Notes: generated from the sequence alone by a model not told the origin. 64,000 nt of DNA from Paenibacillus sp. N3.4 (GCF_008017805.1 NZ_VRTT01000026.1:1-64000), one strand, 5' to 3'. Shown: positions 1-10,995, counted from the first letter of the stretch. Translations and numbers: made by a program.

Positions 1-444
1 AGTGAAGACGTCTAACGATGAAGTGGTGACGTTGACGGCGACGATTACAAAAGGAACTTCGAAGGAAACGAAAGAATTTACCGTAAACGTCGTGAAGCAA
101 ACAACGTTCAACGAAGCGGAATCGGTGGCAGCGGACAAAGCGACACTTGACATCGGTTATAGTGGCAATGATAAAGCAGTCAGTGTAACGCAGGATCTAC
201 GATTGCTAAGCACAGGAGCGAATGGAACGAGCATTGCATGGACGTCCAATAGCCTGACGATAGATGCCGCAACTGGCAAGGTAATCCGTCCAGTGAAGAC
301 GTCTAACGATGAAGTGGTGACGTTGACGGCGACGATTACAAAAGGAACTTCGAAGGAAACGAAAGAATTTACCGTAAACGTCGTGAAGCAGACAACGTTC
401 AACGAAGTGGAATCGGTGGCAGCGGACAAAGCAGCACTTAACCT
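1..444 (+). repeat. tandem 291-bp coding repeat
   Basis: Bases 1-141 and 292-432 are almost identical (I see only two differences: CAA/CAG and GCG/GTG) and then diverge. The period of 291 bases equals one 97-residue Ig-like module. Near identity at DNA level indicates recent duplication or gene conversion between modules. The array probably extends upstream of the window. Confidence 0.85.
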
Positions 445-1279
445 CGTTTATGATGGCACCGATACAGCGGTAGGTGTAACCAAAAGTGTAATTTTGCCTG
501 AAGAGGGAACAAATGGAACGACTATTACATGGACCTCTAGTAATTTGTTAGTCATAGCCGCAAACGGAGTAGTGAACCGTCCAACAAATATAGACGGTGA
601 TGCTGCGGTTACCTTAACGGCGACAATTACGAAGAACGGTGTAACGGATCAGAAAACATTCAACCTCACCGTCCTGAAAAACAGCCGGACTTCGGCTCCG
701 CTCAGCTCGGACATCGTGGTCACGAACAACGTCGCGGGTCAAAATGATGTAATTAAAGTGTCCAGCCTCCAAGCGGGTGATCTCGTGAACGTGTACAGCT
801 CCACGGGTGACTTGCTCGGATCTGCTAAGGTTGCGAGCGGAGTTACATTCGCAACTGTGGAAGTTACACAGCTCAGCACAGCAGCCGGTTCCGTGCAAAT
901 CACAGTAACTCGCGGCGACATGGATGAAAGCATCAAGGTCAACGCGCCGTACGCAGCAGAAAATGCCAAGCCATACGTCATTTCAGGTACTGCACTGGAT
1001 ACGACAAGTGGAATTAAGGCCTCGGTGACGATAACACCGACCGAAGGGCTAACTTACTCCGGTTCAAAGCTTGTCGTATTCGAACTCATGAACGGGGATA
1101 CCGCTGTGAGCATCAATGCTTTTGATTTTGACGCTACATCAAATAGACCTTTAATCGCACATTTCAATACCGTGTATAACGCAAATCACAAGGTGAAAGT
1201 GATGATTCTGGATCAGTATAACGTAGGCACGGATAATGTCGGCACCCCGTTGGCAAACCAAGTCGTTTTGAGCAAGTAA
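2..1279 (+). CDS. Ig-like repeat surface protein, C-terminal part (5' end outside window)
   Basis: The frame is open from the first bases, so the real start lies upstream; the GTG at position 2 is internal. The visible part has at least two and a half copies of a roughly 97-residue module with the motifs 'VTLTATITKG' and 'ITWTSS', typical of the bacterial Ig-like modules found in secreted Paenibacillus proteins. After residue 230 the sequence becomes a unique all-beta tail ending in 'LANQVVLSK'. No catalytic motif or anchor is visible in this part. It lies 75 bases before an SLH protein on the same strand, so both may be cell-surface proteins of one operon. A structural or adhesive role is inference; the catalytic domain, if any, would be outside the window. 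Confidence 0.75.
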   Translation: MKTSNDEVVTLTATITKGTSKETKEFTVNVVKQTTFNEAESVAADKATLDIGYSGNDKAVSVTQDLRLLSTGANGTSIAWTSNSLTIDAATGKVIRPVKTSNDEVVTLTATITKGTSKETKEFTVNVVKQTTFNEVESVAADKAALNLVYDGTDTAVGVTKSVILPEEGTNGTTITWTSSNLLVIAANGVVNRPTNIDGDAAVTLTATITKNGVTDQKTFNLTVLKNSRTSAPLSSDIVVTNNVAGQNDVIKVSSLQAGDLVNVYSSTGDLLGSAKVASGVTFATVEVTQLSTAAGSVQITVTRGDMDESIKVNAPYAAENAKPYVISGTALDTTSGIKASVTITPTEGLTYSGSKLVVFELMNGDTAVSINAFDFDATSNRPLIAHFNTVYNANHKVKVMILDQYNVGTDNVGTPLANQVVLSK

Positions 1280-1354
1280 AAGATTATCATTTTGGTAGGC
1301 GGCCAAATATCGGGTTAACCGTGTTTGGCTGCCTTACACAGGAGTGAAACAAGA

Positions 1355-2724
1355 GTGAATAAGAAATGGCTTGCCCTGATTTTCTCTGCCGTAATGCTGA
1401 TCGGCAGTGTAACCGGGATGACATCTGCAAAAGCCGCACCTTCCAAAGAGACGGTTAACAGCATTGATTCGGTGAACCCCGGTCAAGCAATCACGATAAG
1501 TGGTACCTCTCCTAATTCCGATGTCGTGGTAAAAGTGATCGACGTTGCAAAGAATGTAGTTGAATACATCGATACGATTTCTGTGTTAGATGGTGCTTTC
1601 TCCGTCAAAATAAACATTTCTCCCGATGCTTCCATCGGTACTCACAAGGTGATTGTTGGCCTTGGTTCCGAAGTTACAGCAAAGGAATTTGCAGTAACCC
1701 CTCGTATTGTACCTGGAGGACCAGGAGGACCAGGAGGACCAGGAGGACCAGGAGGAGTACCAACAGATGTCCCATCAAAGAATACAGATATCGTATATGT
1801 AGTTAATGGAGGCACATTAACTTTGAATGGGGCTACGATTGCTTTTCCGGCCGGAGTCGTAAAGGGTGACGTTAATAATTTCAAGGTAATAGTGAATAAA
1901 GTAGCGGATACGTCCGTTTTGCCAGTGGATTCATCGTCAAAGCTGATTAACGATGTCTTTGAAATTACTAAAGATATAACTGGCGAGTTCAGCAAACCTG
2001 TACAAATCACTTTGTCCTATGACAAAAACAGTGTAAATTTGGATCATTCGACAATTAACATTTACTGGTTCAATGAAGAAACTAAGAAGTGGATTCCGTT
2101 AGATAATCCGCAGGTGGATAGCAGCAGTGGTACGGTTACTGGCTCGGTCACTCATTTCACGAAATTCGCCATACTGGCAACTGCAAAAACAGATATCCCT
2201 GTAGCTCTTTCTGATACGAAGGGACACTGGGCTGAAAAAAACATTTTAGAATTGATTCAAAAGGGAGCTATTAGTGGTTACCCTGATGGAACTTTTAAAC
2301 CGAATAACAACATTACTAGAGCAGAATTCGTTTCGATCATCGTAAAAGCTTTTAATCTCAAAGAGCAAGACGGGATGGTATTTGCGGATACGAGTAACCA
2401 TTGGGCGAAAAGTTCAATAGCTACAGCGGCCGCACAGGGTATTATTAGTGGATATAGCGACACAACTTTCGGGCCGAACGATCCTATTTCCCGTGAGCAA
2501 ATGGCAGCGATCATTGTAAAAGCGGTTAAAATGGACTCTTCGGCAGAAGGCACGACTTATACCGATAGCTCAGAGATTTCAGATTGGGCCAAAGCAGCCA
2601 TTACTGCAGTCACTTCTAAAGGACTAATGAATGGATATCAGATGGTACTTTAAAACCGAAAGGGAATTCAACCCGTGCGGAAGCAGTTACTGTTATCTTA
2701 AGGGCTTTGGCTTATAAAAAATAA
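1355..2724 (+). CDS. SLH-domain surface protein with Gly-Pro-rich linker (one -1 frameshift)
   Basis: Start is GTG at 1355, preceded by GGAG, giving a signal peptide (NKKWLALIFSAVMLIGSV...AKA). Then come a short beta domain, a linker of four GGP repeats (1710-1755), a ZU5-like beta domain (about residues 150-285) and three SLH modules (about 290-455), which bind secondary cell-wall polymer. As read, the frame stops at 2653 after 'GLMNGYQ'. Adding one G near 2640 restores 'GYQDGTLKPKGNSTRAEA' and the third SLH module through the TAA at 2722-2724. The full protein would have about 456 residues. The break is most simply a lost G in a GG pair. The partner could be the Ig-like protein just upstream. 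Confidence 0.8.
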
Positions 2725-2735
2725 TGTGAACTTTT

Positions 2736-2783
2736 AGGCTGTTCCAAATGTCATAAATAGACATTGGGACAGCTTATTTTTTT
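2736..2783 (+). terminator. rho-independent terminator after the SLH gene
   Basis: The arms GCTGTTCCAAATGTC (2738-2752) and GACATTGGGACAGC (2760-2773) pair with a short loop and are followed by a T-rich run to 2783. It lies 12 bases after the restored stop codon, which supports the frameshift interpretation of the SLH gene. Confidence 0.85.
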
Positions 2784-3360
2784 ATTCGCTACCAGATGCT
2801 TAGTTGTAAAAGGGGTTAAATATACAGGAGCTAGATTCCATATTAATGAACGGATTTGGATTTCTAGATTTATTATGATTGAAACTATTGATTAGAAAAG
2901 TATTTGGAAATAACATTATTTAAAAAATAAATTTTGTAATAATTAAATATAATTGTAAAATCATATATCTGATTTTTCAATAAATAAAGTTGAACCCATC
3001 ATGTGAGAGAAGACCTTGATTACTCAAGGTTTCCTCTCTTTTTATTTTGTCAGATGAATAATAAAAGTAGTGGGGGTTCAGAGCTAATATTATGATTTTA
3101 AATTATGGTAATTGTTAGCGAGAATCCAAAATTCAACTAAATGTTATAAACCATTCCCTCTTACTCGATTATTCCGTTGTTAATCGCCCAATTTCTACTG
3201 TTTTTCATAGAATGTGAGCTAATGATTATTTACGTAATGAGCATCTATCTATTAGGATCAAGTTTGAAAACGTATTCAAATAGGAAGGGGGCCATAGAAC
3301 AAGCGATAGCTAAATCGTTGTATATTAGTCAACAAATTCCATTCGGAGGTATTCATCATT
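2784..3360 (+). other. 577-base non-coding gap with a second terminator-like hairpin
   Basis: I find no supported gene here. The stretch is AT-rich. At 3005-3046 there is a strong hairpin, GAGAGAAGACCTTGA paired with TCAAGGTTTCCTCTC, followed by TTTTTATTTT, in plus orientation. It has no gene immediately upstream, so it could be the end of an unannotated small RNA, an attenuator for the pectinase gene, or the end of a lost gene. No known riboswitch was recognised. A ribosome site (GGAGGT) precedes the ATG at 3361. Confidence 0.5.
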
Positions 3361-6300
3361 ATGATAAGAAAAAGCAAAAAAATAAGCTTGTTGTTAGCCA
3401 TTTTGCTTGTTCTGCAATTATTTTCTGGCATTCCGTACGGATTGACGGCTGCATCAGCAGCTTCTGAAAGCGTTTCTTCATCTGGCTTGCCGCAAGGTTG
3501 GAAGGCAGTGAAAATGACGGATATGATTGGCGGCATCAATGATCCTGGAAACGTGAATGTGAATTTTGAAAGCGGGAAATTTACAATGTCTGCGGCATCG
3601 GGGGGCTTGAGTGCTGATAACGATAACCTTGCTTATGTGTATATGCCGTTCACTTCGTCCTTAGACAAAGACTTTCAATTGACTGCAAAAATTAGTATGT
3701 CGGGTGAATTAGTTGATTCGAAGACATGGGCCATGATGATGGTCAGGGATGGTACGGAAAGCAATTCCAATTACGTATCGATAGGTTTGGATCGCAATAC
3801 CGGAAGTACCAGAGTTCGTGATTATCGAAGGTTAGATACTTCAAATGGAGGGGGAAACACGGCTTTAACAAGTGACTCTGTCTATGTGAGAATGACGAGA
3901 ACAGGAGAAGGGGCTTCATCTAAACTTGCTTTTGAGTACTCTTCCAACGGTACTACATGGACTAGCCGCACAAGCTATTCTAATAACGCAAATAATCATT
4001 ATGTCTTAAATAAATCAACTTTAAATGTAGGTTTCGCTGTTTCTTCTGTCTCAGCGTCTTTTGAACAAGTAAAATTTACAGTTGGCGGGACGGGAGGAAC
4101 GGGTACAGGCTCTCAGGTCATTTTCGATTCTGCAACGGCAGTATCAGAGACGCCTTCCACCCCACCAACTATAGGACCAACTATTCAGACATCTGTTACA
4201 CCGCTTAATAGCAGCAGTGTGCCTATTTCGTGGAGTCCCGTAACCGGTGCAACGCACTACAACGTTAAAGTAGGTACTGTCTCCGGGAATTATAATGTCA
4301 GTACGAATCAAATATCTGGCTTGTCAACGACCGTAACAGGCTTAGTGCCAAACACCAAATATTTTTTCACAGTGAGTGCAGCTAACAGTGCTGGGCAAGG
4401 TCCGAATGGTACCGAGGTTTCCGCTACCACGCCTGCTGTTGCTGTGACGACACCGACTACTGCGCCAGTTCTATCTCAACCCACGGTCGGTGACCGGAGT
4501 GTAACGCTCTCGTGGAGTTCGGTGACCGAAGCGACGTATTATAGGATTAAGGCGGGAACGGCCTCTGGGGTCTATACGATGCTTGATCAAACTTCGGTTA
4601 CCTCGTACACCTATAATGGCTTGCAGAACGATACCAAGTACTACTTCACAGTGAGCGCAGGCAATAGTGCCGGTGAAGGTCCGAGCGCAATTGAGGTTGC
4701 TGTCACGCCGCATGGTGCGACTGTCCTGGAAGCGCCGAAAAATCTAAGAGTTCCGGCAATGGCGTATGATGAAAAGAGTATCATTCTGGTGTGGGATAAA
4801 CCGGATAACTACGCCAACATTGCGGATTACAACGTATACCAGAATGGAGTGTTTATAGGTACGGCAAACCAAAACACCTTGGACAATTCCCCGGCTCGTC
4901 CTTTTATCGATAAGTTCTATCAGGATGATGCCGCAAATAAGCATGTGAAAGTATCGATGCATAATTTCACAGCGACAGGCCTCAATCCGAATACATCGTA
5001 TACGTATACGGTGAAAGCAGTTGACGCTATAGGTAAGGAATCGCTAGCCAGTAATTCAATCACACAGTCCACTACACCCTTACCTCAGGTATTCAATATT
5101 GTTGATTATGGTGCGGTGGGTGACGGGGTTACATTAAATACGGAAGCCATTCAAGCGGCTATCGACAATGCTACCTTTGGAGCAAAGGTGCTGATACCTG
5201 CCGGTGTGTTCAAATCCGGAGCGATCTTTTTGAAGAGTGATATGACCCTTGAGATCGGTGAGGGCGCGACACTGCTCGGTTCAGAGAAACCTCAGGATTA
5301 CCCGTTCGATTATTATTTATATGATTACTCGACCGTTCCGAGGTATTACTCACTTATAAATGCACATACGTACGATTTCGGCAGTATCAAAAATATTCGA
5401 ATTGTTGGGAAAGGTACGATTGATGGGAATGGATGGGTATGGAGTGATCCTCCGAAGTTCAATGATGGTTATTTTCCTGTACAAACTCCAAGCAGTAATA
5501 GTAACTACGGAACGTATGGCGTATTAGCCAAAGCACAGACGGATTATGCAAGGGACAATTTCTTCGCTGGACAAACCAATGCGCAAGCCAACGGTTATGC
5601 AGCTCGGTCCAACCTGATTACGCTGCGAGGTGTTGACAATGCGTTCTACGGCGGCTTTACGGCATTGAATCCGTCGAACCATACTTTGGTTAACCTGAAT
5701 TCGAACCATATTACCATAACCGGAACGAAGCTGTTGACCTTCGATGACAACAATGCGGATGGCATTGAGTTTGGCGGAGGCGATGGTCTAACGGTATTTA
5801 ACAATGTGCTCGACACCGGTGACGACAATATCAACTTTGCTGCCGGACAAGGTGCAGTTGCACAGCATGAAGATTCGACGCGTAATGCCTGGATTTTCAA
5901 CAATTACATGAGAGAAGGCCATGGTGGCGTTGTTATGGGTAGCCATACCGGTGCGTGGATCGAGAATATTCTGGCAGAGGACAACGTCATGAACCAGACG
6001 GAAATCGGACTCCGCGCCAAAACGAATACCCCGACCGGGGGTGGAGGAAGGAACGTTGTTTTCCGGGATACTGCGATGAAAAACGGAAAAAATCAAGCGT
6101 TCATATTCACATCTTCCTACTCCGACGTTAACTCAGTCAGTGAATTTGAGCCTTCGCCTACGATGGCCCAATTTAAAGACATTACAGTTCAGAATGTGAC
6201 AGTGGAAGGCTACAAAGGCGATTCGATCAACGTGGCCGGGGTCGATGGCGGCGGATTCCATGAAGGCATCCATTTTGATAATGTAAAATTTTATGGGAAC

Positions 6301-9300
6301 AGTAATTCCGCTGTGAAGCAAGCCAATATCAGCTACATGAGAAACAGCTCTTTTAAAGATGTTGTATACGATATCGCAAGTCCTTGGAAGATTGCCAATT
6401 CAGTTGGCCTTACATTTACTGGTACAACGACTATGGACAATGTTTCGAAGAATGCAGCGGCGGCGCCAATATGGCCGAACGATAGCACGCTAACCTCTTC
6501 CAACGAGAGTAACAGTTCTGTGAAATTGACTTGGACATCAGCATCAGATAATACAGCAGTAAGTAATTATCGTGTGATTGTTGATGGTGCCGTTGTTACG
6601 AGCAGCATCACGGGAACCACAAACACGTACACAGTAAGTGGGTTGTCTCCCGGGTTGAAGTATACGTTTAAAGTGGAAGCAATCGACGCGACAGGCAATT
6701 GGACCACTACCGGACCTAGCGTGTCAGCGACAACGACAGGAATAGCAGGAACAGTTCCTCCGACGGTACCGACCGGAAGCAACAGTATCCAGCTCGTGGG
6801 CACGGCGAATACGACATGGGCTAATATCAAGTGGACGCCAGCAACATCTGCCGTGAAGGAGTATGTGATTTATAACAACGGGCAGAAGAAAGGTTCGGTG
6901 GCAGGCAGTGCAAGTACCTTCAACGTGACTGGACTTGCGTTTGCGACAAGGTACGTGATTGAGGTAGAAGCGGTAGATGCTTACGGCAATAAAGCGAAGT
7001 ATCCTTTCCAATTGGTAATAACTACCGCAGACCCATATGATATTGGAGCGCCGAAATGGCCGACAAATAGCCAAATCACCGCGAATGAAATTACGGGGAC
7101 AAGTGTGAAGTTGAGCTGGACACCGGCAATTGACGATATCGGTGTAACGGGATACCGATTATACATGAACGGTAAACCAATTGGGGGCGATGTGAAATTT
7201 ACCCCTGTCAACTCGGCAAATACAGTTTCGGCAACCTCGACATCGTATACGGTGACTGGCCTCACGCCGGGAACGAGCTATACATTCAAGGTGGAAGCGG
7301 GAGATGGAAGATCAAAATGGACCGGTACGGGACCGAGCGTGAACATCGTTACAGCCGTTCCCAGTCAGGATAACCAAATTTGGAAGTCAGTCTCGTTCGG
7401 ACAATCCACAGATCTGAACTTCGCATCGAATGTACTGCCGAATAAAGTGGGAACTAATTATGCCAATCCGGAACAGCCAGGCACCATTAACGGAAAAATC
7501 GTGTTGGAAAGCAGGGGTGGGAAGATTGCCCAAGGACACGATGGCATGACTTTTTACTACACAACTTTGGATCCGAAAGTAAACAACTTTGTACTTGAAG
7601 CGGATGTAACCATCGAACAATTCGGACCTGAGACCAGCGGGGGCCCCAATTCGCAGGACAGCGCAGGTCTGATGGTCAGGGACATTAACGGGCAACCTCG
7701 TCAGGACCCTATGGTTCTAGGGTATGAAGAGCTTCCGGCTGGTTCCAACATGGTAGCTATCGGAGCTATGCGTGTATCAAGCAGCGATAAGAGTAAAGTT
7801 CGAATCAATTCGATCTATCGAACTGGAGTGTTGTATCCATGGGGCAATCCGGGAGGCACCATAACTCAATCCGCATTCAGCACCGTCTCGGCTAACGATG
7901 TACCGGTCGGTTTACCGCCAGTCGGGAAGCCTGTCAATTTGAAGATTGAACGAACGAACGATCGATTTATTTTGACCACCACATACAAGCATGTAACTCC
8001 TAACGTCATCATCACCAAGGAAGTGGCTGGAGCGGATTTGGTTCAGGCGATCGATCCAGATCATATGTATGTCGGGTTCTATGTGGCAAGAAATGCCAAA
8101 ATGATTGTAGAGAACGCAAAGCTGACTTTAAGTAAAGCGAATACGATTCCCTCTGTTGTGGTTCCGACCGCTGAGCCGGCCGCTACTATGAATATCGTTT
8201 CGGCGCCTCAATCAGGCTCGGCCGCATATGACCTGAAGGCACTTGCGAATTACGGCGGAACGATCTCAGTGACTAAGGACGGAGCCCAGGTTATAGCCAA
8301 TGCAGTCGTTACTAAAAATGAGGCATTCGTTTTCAGCACAACATTGGATAACGATACTGCGGTCTTTAGTGTTACCTTAACACCGGTAGGAGCGCCAAGC
8401 GCCAATCCGATCACCAAGAGCATTACCGTTACCAAGAAAATTTACAACAACGGTGCGGGAATTTACGTTTCCACTGACGGAGGGAGCGCGGCCAAAGGAA
8501 CCATCGATGATCCGATGGATCTAGCAACAGCAATTCGTTATGTGCTGCCAGGCGAAACTATCTTTATGCGCGGGGGAACGTATAAACCTGCTGCGACAAT
8601 TACGATCGCTAAAGAATATAGCGGAACGCCAGAAAATCGCAAGATGCTGACCGCTTATAATGGTGAGAAAGTGATCGTTGATGGACAGAGAAATATGAGC
8701 AACGTTATGCAAATCAATGCTGACTACTGGCATATTGTTGGCCTTGAACTGACCCAAGGAAGCAGCAACGGCATGAGGTTGACAGGAGACCATAACATCA
8801 TTGAATTGATGAAATTCTATTTTAACGGAGATACCGGCTTCCAACTGAGCGGCGGAGGAACGGATCCAAACAACTGGCCGAAATACAATCTAATATTGAA
8901 CAGCGAATCCCATGATAACCGTGATGCATCCGATATTAATGCCGACGGCTTTGCTGCGAAGCTAGGTGTAGGCGTAGGCAATGTATTCAGAGGCAACATT
9001 GCGCATCATAATATTGATGATGGTTGGGATCTGTTTAACAAGATTGATGAAGGACCGAATATGCCAATCACGCTGGAAGGAAACATTTCCTATTCGAATG
9101 GTAAGTTGAGCGATGGCTATAACCAGAATGGAAAAACAGGGAATGGTTTTAAACTCGGTGGTGAAGGATTTCCTGTGGCGCATATTGTCAGAAACAATAT
9201 TGCCTTCGACAACAATATGGATGGTTTTTCAGATAACTTTAATCCAGGAGCGTTGAAGATTGAGAACAATACGTCATTCAATAACAAAAGATTTAATTAT

Positions 9301-10911
9301 ATTTTCAGATCGAATCCGTACTTTCAGCCTGACAAAATGGGATCATTCATAAACAACCTGTCCTTCCGTACAAATACAGAAGGTACATTAGAGGATTTCA
9401 TCTCAGGAAATGTAGATACTACAGACTTCTTCTTCGACGGGGTAAAAACTGCGAATAGCAATAACCTTGTCGTCACTGGGGCAGATTTGGTCAGCTTGCA
9501 GGCTCCTGAGAAGTTTGAAAGAGACGGGGATGGTAACCTACAATTTGGCGATTTTCTTAGAATTGCTTATACCAGCCCGCTAAGAACAGCTGGTAAGAAT
9601 GGCGGTCATATCGGTGCGCTTGCTGCAGTTGCTCCGGGCGACGGGACACCGGGAGGCGGAACGCCTGGGGATGGAACACCGGGTAGCGGGACACCTGGCA
9701 ATGGAACTCCAAGCAGCGAAATTCCGTCCGACAGCAGCAAAACAGCGCCTGCGGCGATCACTGTACCCGTGACCTTAGCCGGAGGAGTCGCGAGTGGGAC
9801 GATAGACAACGCGAAGCTGAGCGATACGCTTAGCAAAGTGGCGGCAAACGCCAAGGGCGTAAAGAGAGCAGATATTGAGGTAGCCAAAATGAATGGGGCG
9901 AATGCTTATGAGCTCGTTATTCCGGCTAACGCGATAACTACGGCAGGCAAAAACCAGCAGATTGCCATTTCAACAGCTGTAGCTACCGTTGTATTGTCGG
10001 GTAATTTACTCAGTAACCTGGATCTTGGCGGAGCTCAAAACGTAACTTTGAATGTGTCCATCACAGACACAGCCAATCTTCCTGCGGATGTGCGCAATCA
10101 AGTTGGCAATCACCCGATTGTAGATTTAAGCTTCACTGCGAACGATAGGAAAATTGCGTATAATAATCCTTCTGCACCGGTGGAAATATCCATTCCGTAC
10201 CAACCGACCGCCGACGAACTAAAGAATCCTGAGCTTATTACCGTATGGTATATCGATGGATCAGGCAAAGCAACTCCAGTTCCAAGCGGAAAATATGATG
10301 TGAATACGGGCAAAGTGACGTTCATAACGACTCACTTTAGTAAATACGCGATAACCTTCGTTCAGAAGTCGTTCAACGACTTGAAGAACGTACCATGGGC
10401 TCAAAAATCGATCGAAGTCATGGCATCCAAAGGGATAATCAACGGCACAACGGCTATGACATACACGCCAAGCCACAGTATTACAAGAGCCGATTTCACC
10501 GTTCTGCTTGTCAGAGCTTTAGGATTAACAGCCAAAGTGGATGCAACTTTCTCTGATATATTGCCAACCGATTATTATTATGAAGGTGTGGGTATTGCGA
10601 AGAGTTTGGGTATCGTAAATGGTCAAGATGAAAATAAATTTAATCCGACAGCTAACATTTCCAGACAAGATATGTTTGTAATTGCTGCCAGAGCGATGAG
10701 AGTGGCTGAACTGCTGAATTCCAGCGTTGCTTCCTCCAATCTGAACAGCTTCGTGGACAACTCGGATATCGCGGCATATGCCAGCGGGGATATGGCAGCA
10801 ATGCTGCAGAACGGTTTGATTCAAGGAGATGACAGCAAAAAGCTGAACCCTCACGCAAACACGACCCGTGCCGAAGCAGCTGTATTGATCTACAGAATAT
10901 ACAATCATTAA
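3361..10911 (+). CDS. SLH-anchored bifunctional pectinase: GH28 polygalacturonase plus PL9 pectate lyase
   Basis: A 2516-residue secreted protein. A signal peptide (1-33) is followed by a concanavalin-like beta domain (about 45-245), three FN3 modules (277-573), a GH28 domain (about 577-1030) with 'NADGIEF' near 797, 'TGDDNINF' near 818 and 'GHGGVVMGSHTG' near 853, three more FN3 modules (1030-1335), a laminin-G-like domain (1336-1600), a PL9 beta-helix (about 1696-2090) with 'NADGFAAK' and 'NIDDGWDLF', a GDGTPGGG-type linker (2091-2130), a beta module and three SLH modules (2337-2516). GH28 hydrolyses polygalacturonan; PL9 cleaves it by beta-elimination. Family signatures are clear; activity on pectin is inferred. 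The SLH tail should hold the enzyme on the cell wall. It stands alone, with terminators on both sides. Confidence 0.9.
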   Translation: MIRKSKKISLLLAILLVLQLFSGIPYGLTAASAASESVSSSGLPQGWKAVKMTDMIGGINDPGNVNVNFESGKFTMSAASGGLSADNDNLAYVYMPFTSSLDKDFQLTAKISMSGELVDSKTWAMMMVRDGTESNSNYVSIGLDRNTGSTRVRDYRRLDTSNGGGNTALTSDSVYVRMTRTGEGASSKLAFEYSSNGTTWTSRTSYSNNANNHYVLNKSTLNVGFAVSSVSASFEQVKFTVGGTGGTGTGSQVIFDSATAVSETPSTPPTIGPTIQTSVTPLNSSSVPISWSPVTGATHYNVKVGTVSGNYNVSTNQISGLSTTVTGLVPNTKYFFTVSAANSAGQGPNGTEVSATTPAVAVTTPTTAPVLSQPTVGDRSVTLSWSSVTEATYYRIKAGTASGVYTMLDQTSVTSYTYNGLQNDTKYYFTVSAGNSAGEGPSAIEVAVTPHGATVLEAPKNLRVPAMAYDEKSIILVWDKPDNYANIADYNVYQNGVFIGTANQNTLDNSPARPFIDKFYQDDAANKHVKVSMHNFTATGLNPNTSYTYTVKAVDAIGKESLASNSITQSTTPLPQVFNIVDYGAVGDGVTLNTEAIQAAIDNATFGAKVLIPAGVFKSGAIFLKSDMTLEIGEGATLLGSEKPQDYPFDYYLYDYSTVPRYYSLINAHTYDFGSIKNIRIVGKGTIDGNGWVWSDPPKFNDGYFPVQTPSSNSNYGTYGVLAKAQTDYARDNFFAGQTNAQANGYAARSNLITLRGVDNAFYGGFTALNPSNHTLVNLNSNHITITGTKLLTFDDNNADGIEFGGGDGLTVFNNVLDTGDDNINFAAGQGAVAQHEDSTRNAWIFNNYMREGHGGVVMGSHTGAWIENILAEDNVMNQTEIGLRAKTNTPTGGGGRNVVFRDTAMKNGKNQAFIFTSSYSDVNSVSEFEPSPTMAQFKDITVQNVTVEGYKGDSINVAGVDGGGFHEGIHFDNVKFYGNSNSAVKQANISYMRNSSFKDVVYDIASPWKIANSVGLTFTGTTTMDNVSKNAAAAPIWPNDSTLTSSNESNSSVKLTWTSASDNTAVSNYRVIVDGAVVTSSITGTTNTYTVSGLSPGLKYTFKVEAIDATGNWTTTGPSVSATTTGIAGTVPPTVPTGSNSIQLVGTANTTWANIKWTPATSAVKEYVIYNNGQKKGSVAGSASTFNVTGLAFATRYVIEVEAVDAYGNKAKYPFQLVITTADPYDIGAPKWPTNSQITANEITGTSVKLSWTPAIDDIGVTGYRLYMNGKPIGGDVKFTPVNSANTVSATSTSYTVTGLTPGTSYTFKVEAGDGRSKWTGTGPSVNIVTAVPSQDNQIWKSVSFGQSTDLNFASNVLPNKVGTNYANPEQPGTINGKIVLESRGGKIAQGHDGMTFYYTTLDPKVNNFVLEADVTIEQFGPETSGGPNSQDSAGLMVRDINGQPRQDPMVLGYEELPAGSNMVAIGAMRVSSSDKSKVRINSIYRTGVLYPWGNPGGTITQSAFSTVSANDVPVGLPPVGKPVNLKIERTNDRFILTTTYKHVTPNVIITKEVAGADLVQAIDPDHMYVGFYVARNAKMIVENAKLTLSKANTIPSVVVPTAEPAATMNIVSAPQSGSAAYDLKALANYGGTISVTKDGAQVIANAVVTKNEAFVFSTTLDNDTAVFSVTLTPVGAPSANPITKSITVTKKIYNNGAGIYVSTDGGSAAKGTIDDPMDLATAIRYVLPGETIFMRGGTYKPAATITIAKEYSGTPENRKMLTAYNGEKVIVDGQRNMSNVMQINADYWHIVGLELTQGSSNGMRLTGDHNIIELMKFYFNGDTGFQLSGGGTDPNNWPKYNLILNSESHDNRDASDINADGFAAKLGVGVGNVFRGNIAHHNIDDGWDLFNKIDEGPNMPITLEGNISYSNGKLSDGYNQNGKTGNGFKLGGEGFPVAHIVRNNIAFDNNMDGFSDNFNPGALKIENNTSFNNKRFNYIFRSNPYFQPDKMGSFINNLSFRTNTEGTLEDFISGNVDTTDFFFDGVKTANSNNLVVTGADLVSLQAPEKFERDGDGNLQFGDFLRIAYTSPLRTAGKNGGHIGALAAVAPGDGTPGGGTPGDGTPGSGTPGNGTPSSEIPSDSSKTAPAAITVPVTLAGGVASGTIDNAKLSDTLSKVAANAKGVKRADIEVAKMNGANAYELVIPANAITTAGKNQQIAISTAVATVVLSGNLLSNLDLGGAQNVTLNVSITDTANLPADVRNQVGNHPIVDLSFTANDRKIAYNNPSAPVEISIPYQPTADELKNPELITVWYIDGSGKATPVPSGKYDVNTGKVTFITTHFSKYAITFVQKSFNDLKNVPWAQKSIEVMASKGIINGTTAMTYTPSHSITRADFTVLLVRALGLTAKVDATFSDILPTDYYYEGVGIAKSLGIVNGQDENKFNPTANISRQDMFVIAARAMRVAELLNSSVASSNLNSFVDNSDIAAYASGDMAAMLQNGLIQGDDSKKLNPHANTTRAEAAVLIYRIYNH

Positions 10912-10963
10912 TAATAATGTTTGCAGTAAGGAATACCCGCTGCAAGGCAGATTTAAACACTTG

Positions 10964-10995
10964 GAACCCTTGTTAGATAAGGGTTCTTTTTATTG
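10964..10995 (+). terminator. terminator of the pectinase gene
   Basis: GAACCCTT and AAGGGTTC form an 8-bp stem with a 7-base loop, followed by TTTTTATT. It lies 50 bases after the pectinase stop codon. Confidence 0.85.

Noticed and set aside
1710..1760. Tandem 9-bp repeat resembling a minisatellite or CRISPR-like array
   Set aside because: It is an in-frame GGP linker of the SLH protein, with no spacers.
3177..3467. 96-codon ORF before the pectinase
   Set aside because: No ribosome site, overlaps the clearly coding pectinase start, and the translation lacks family features.
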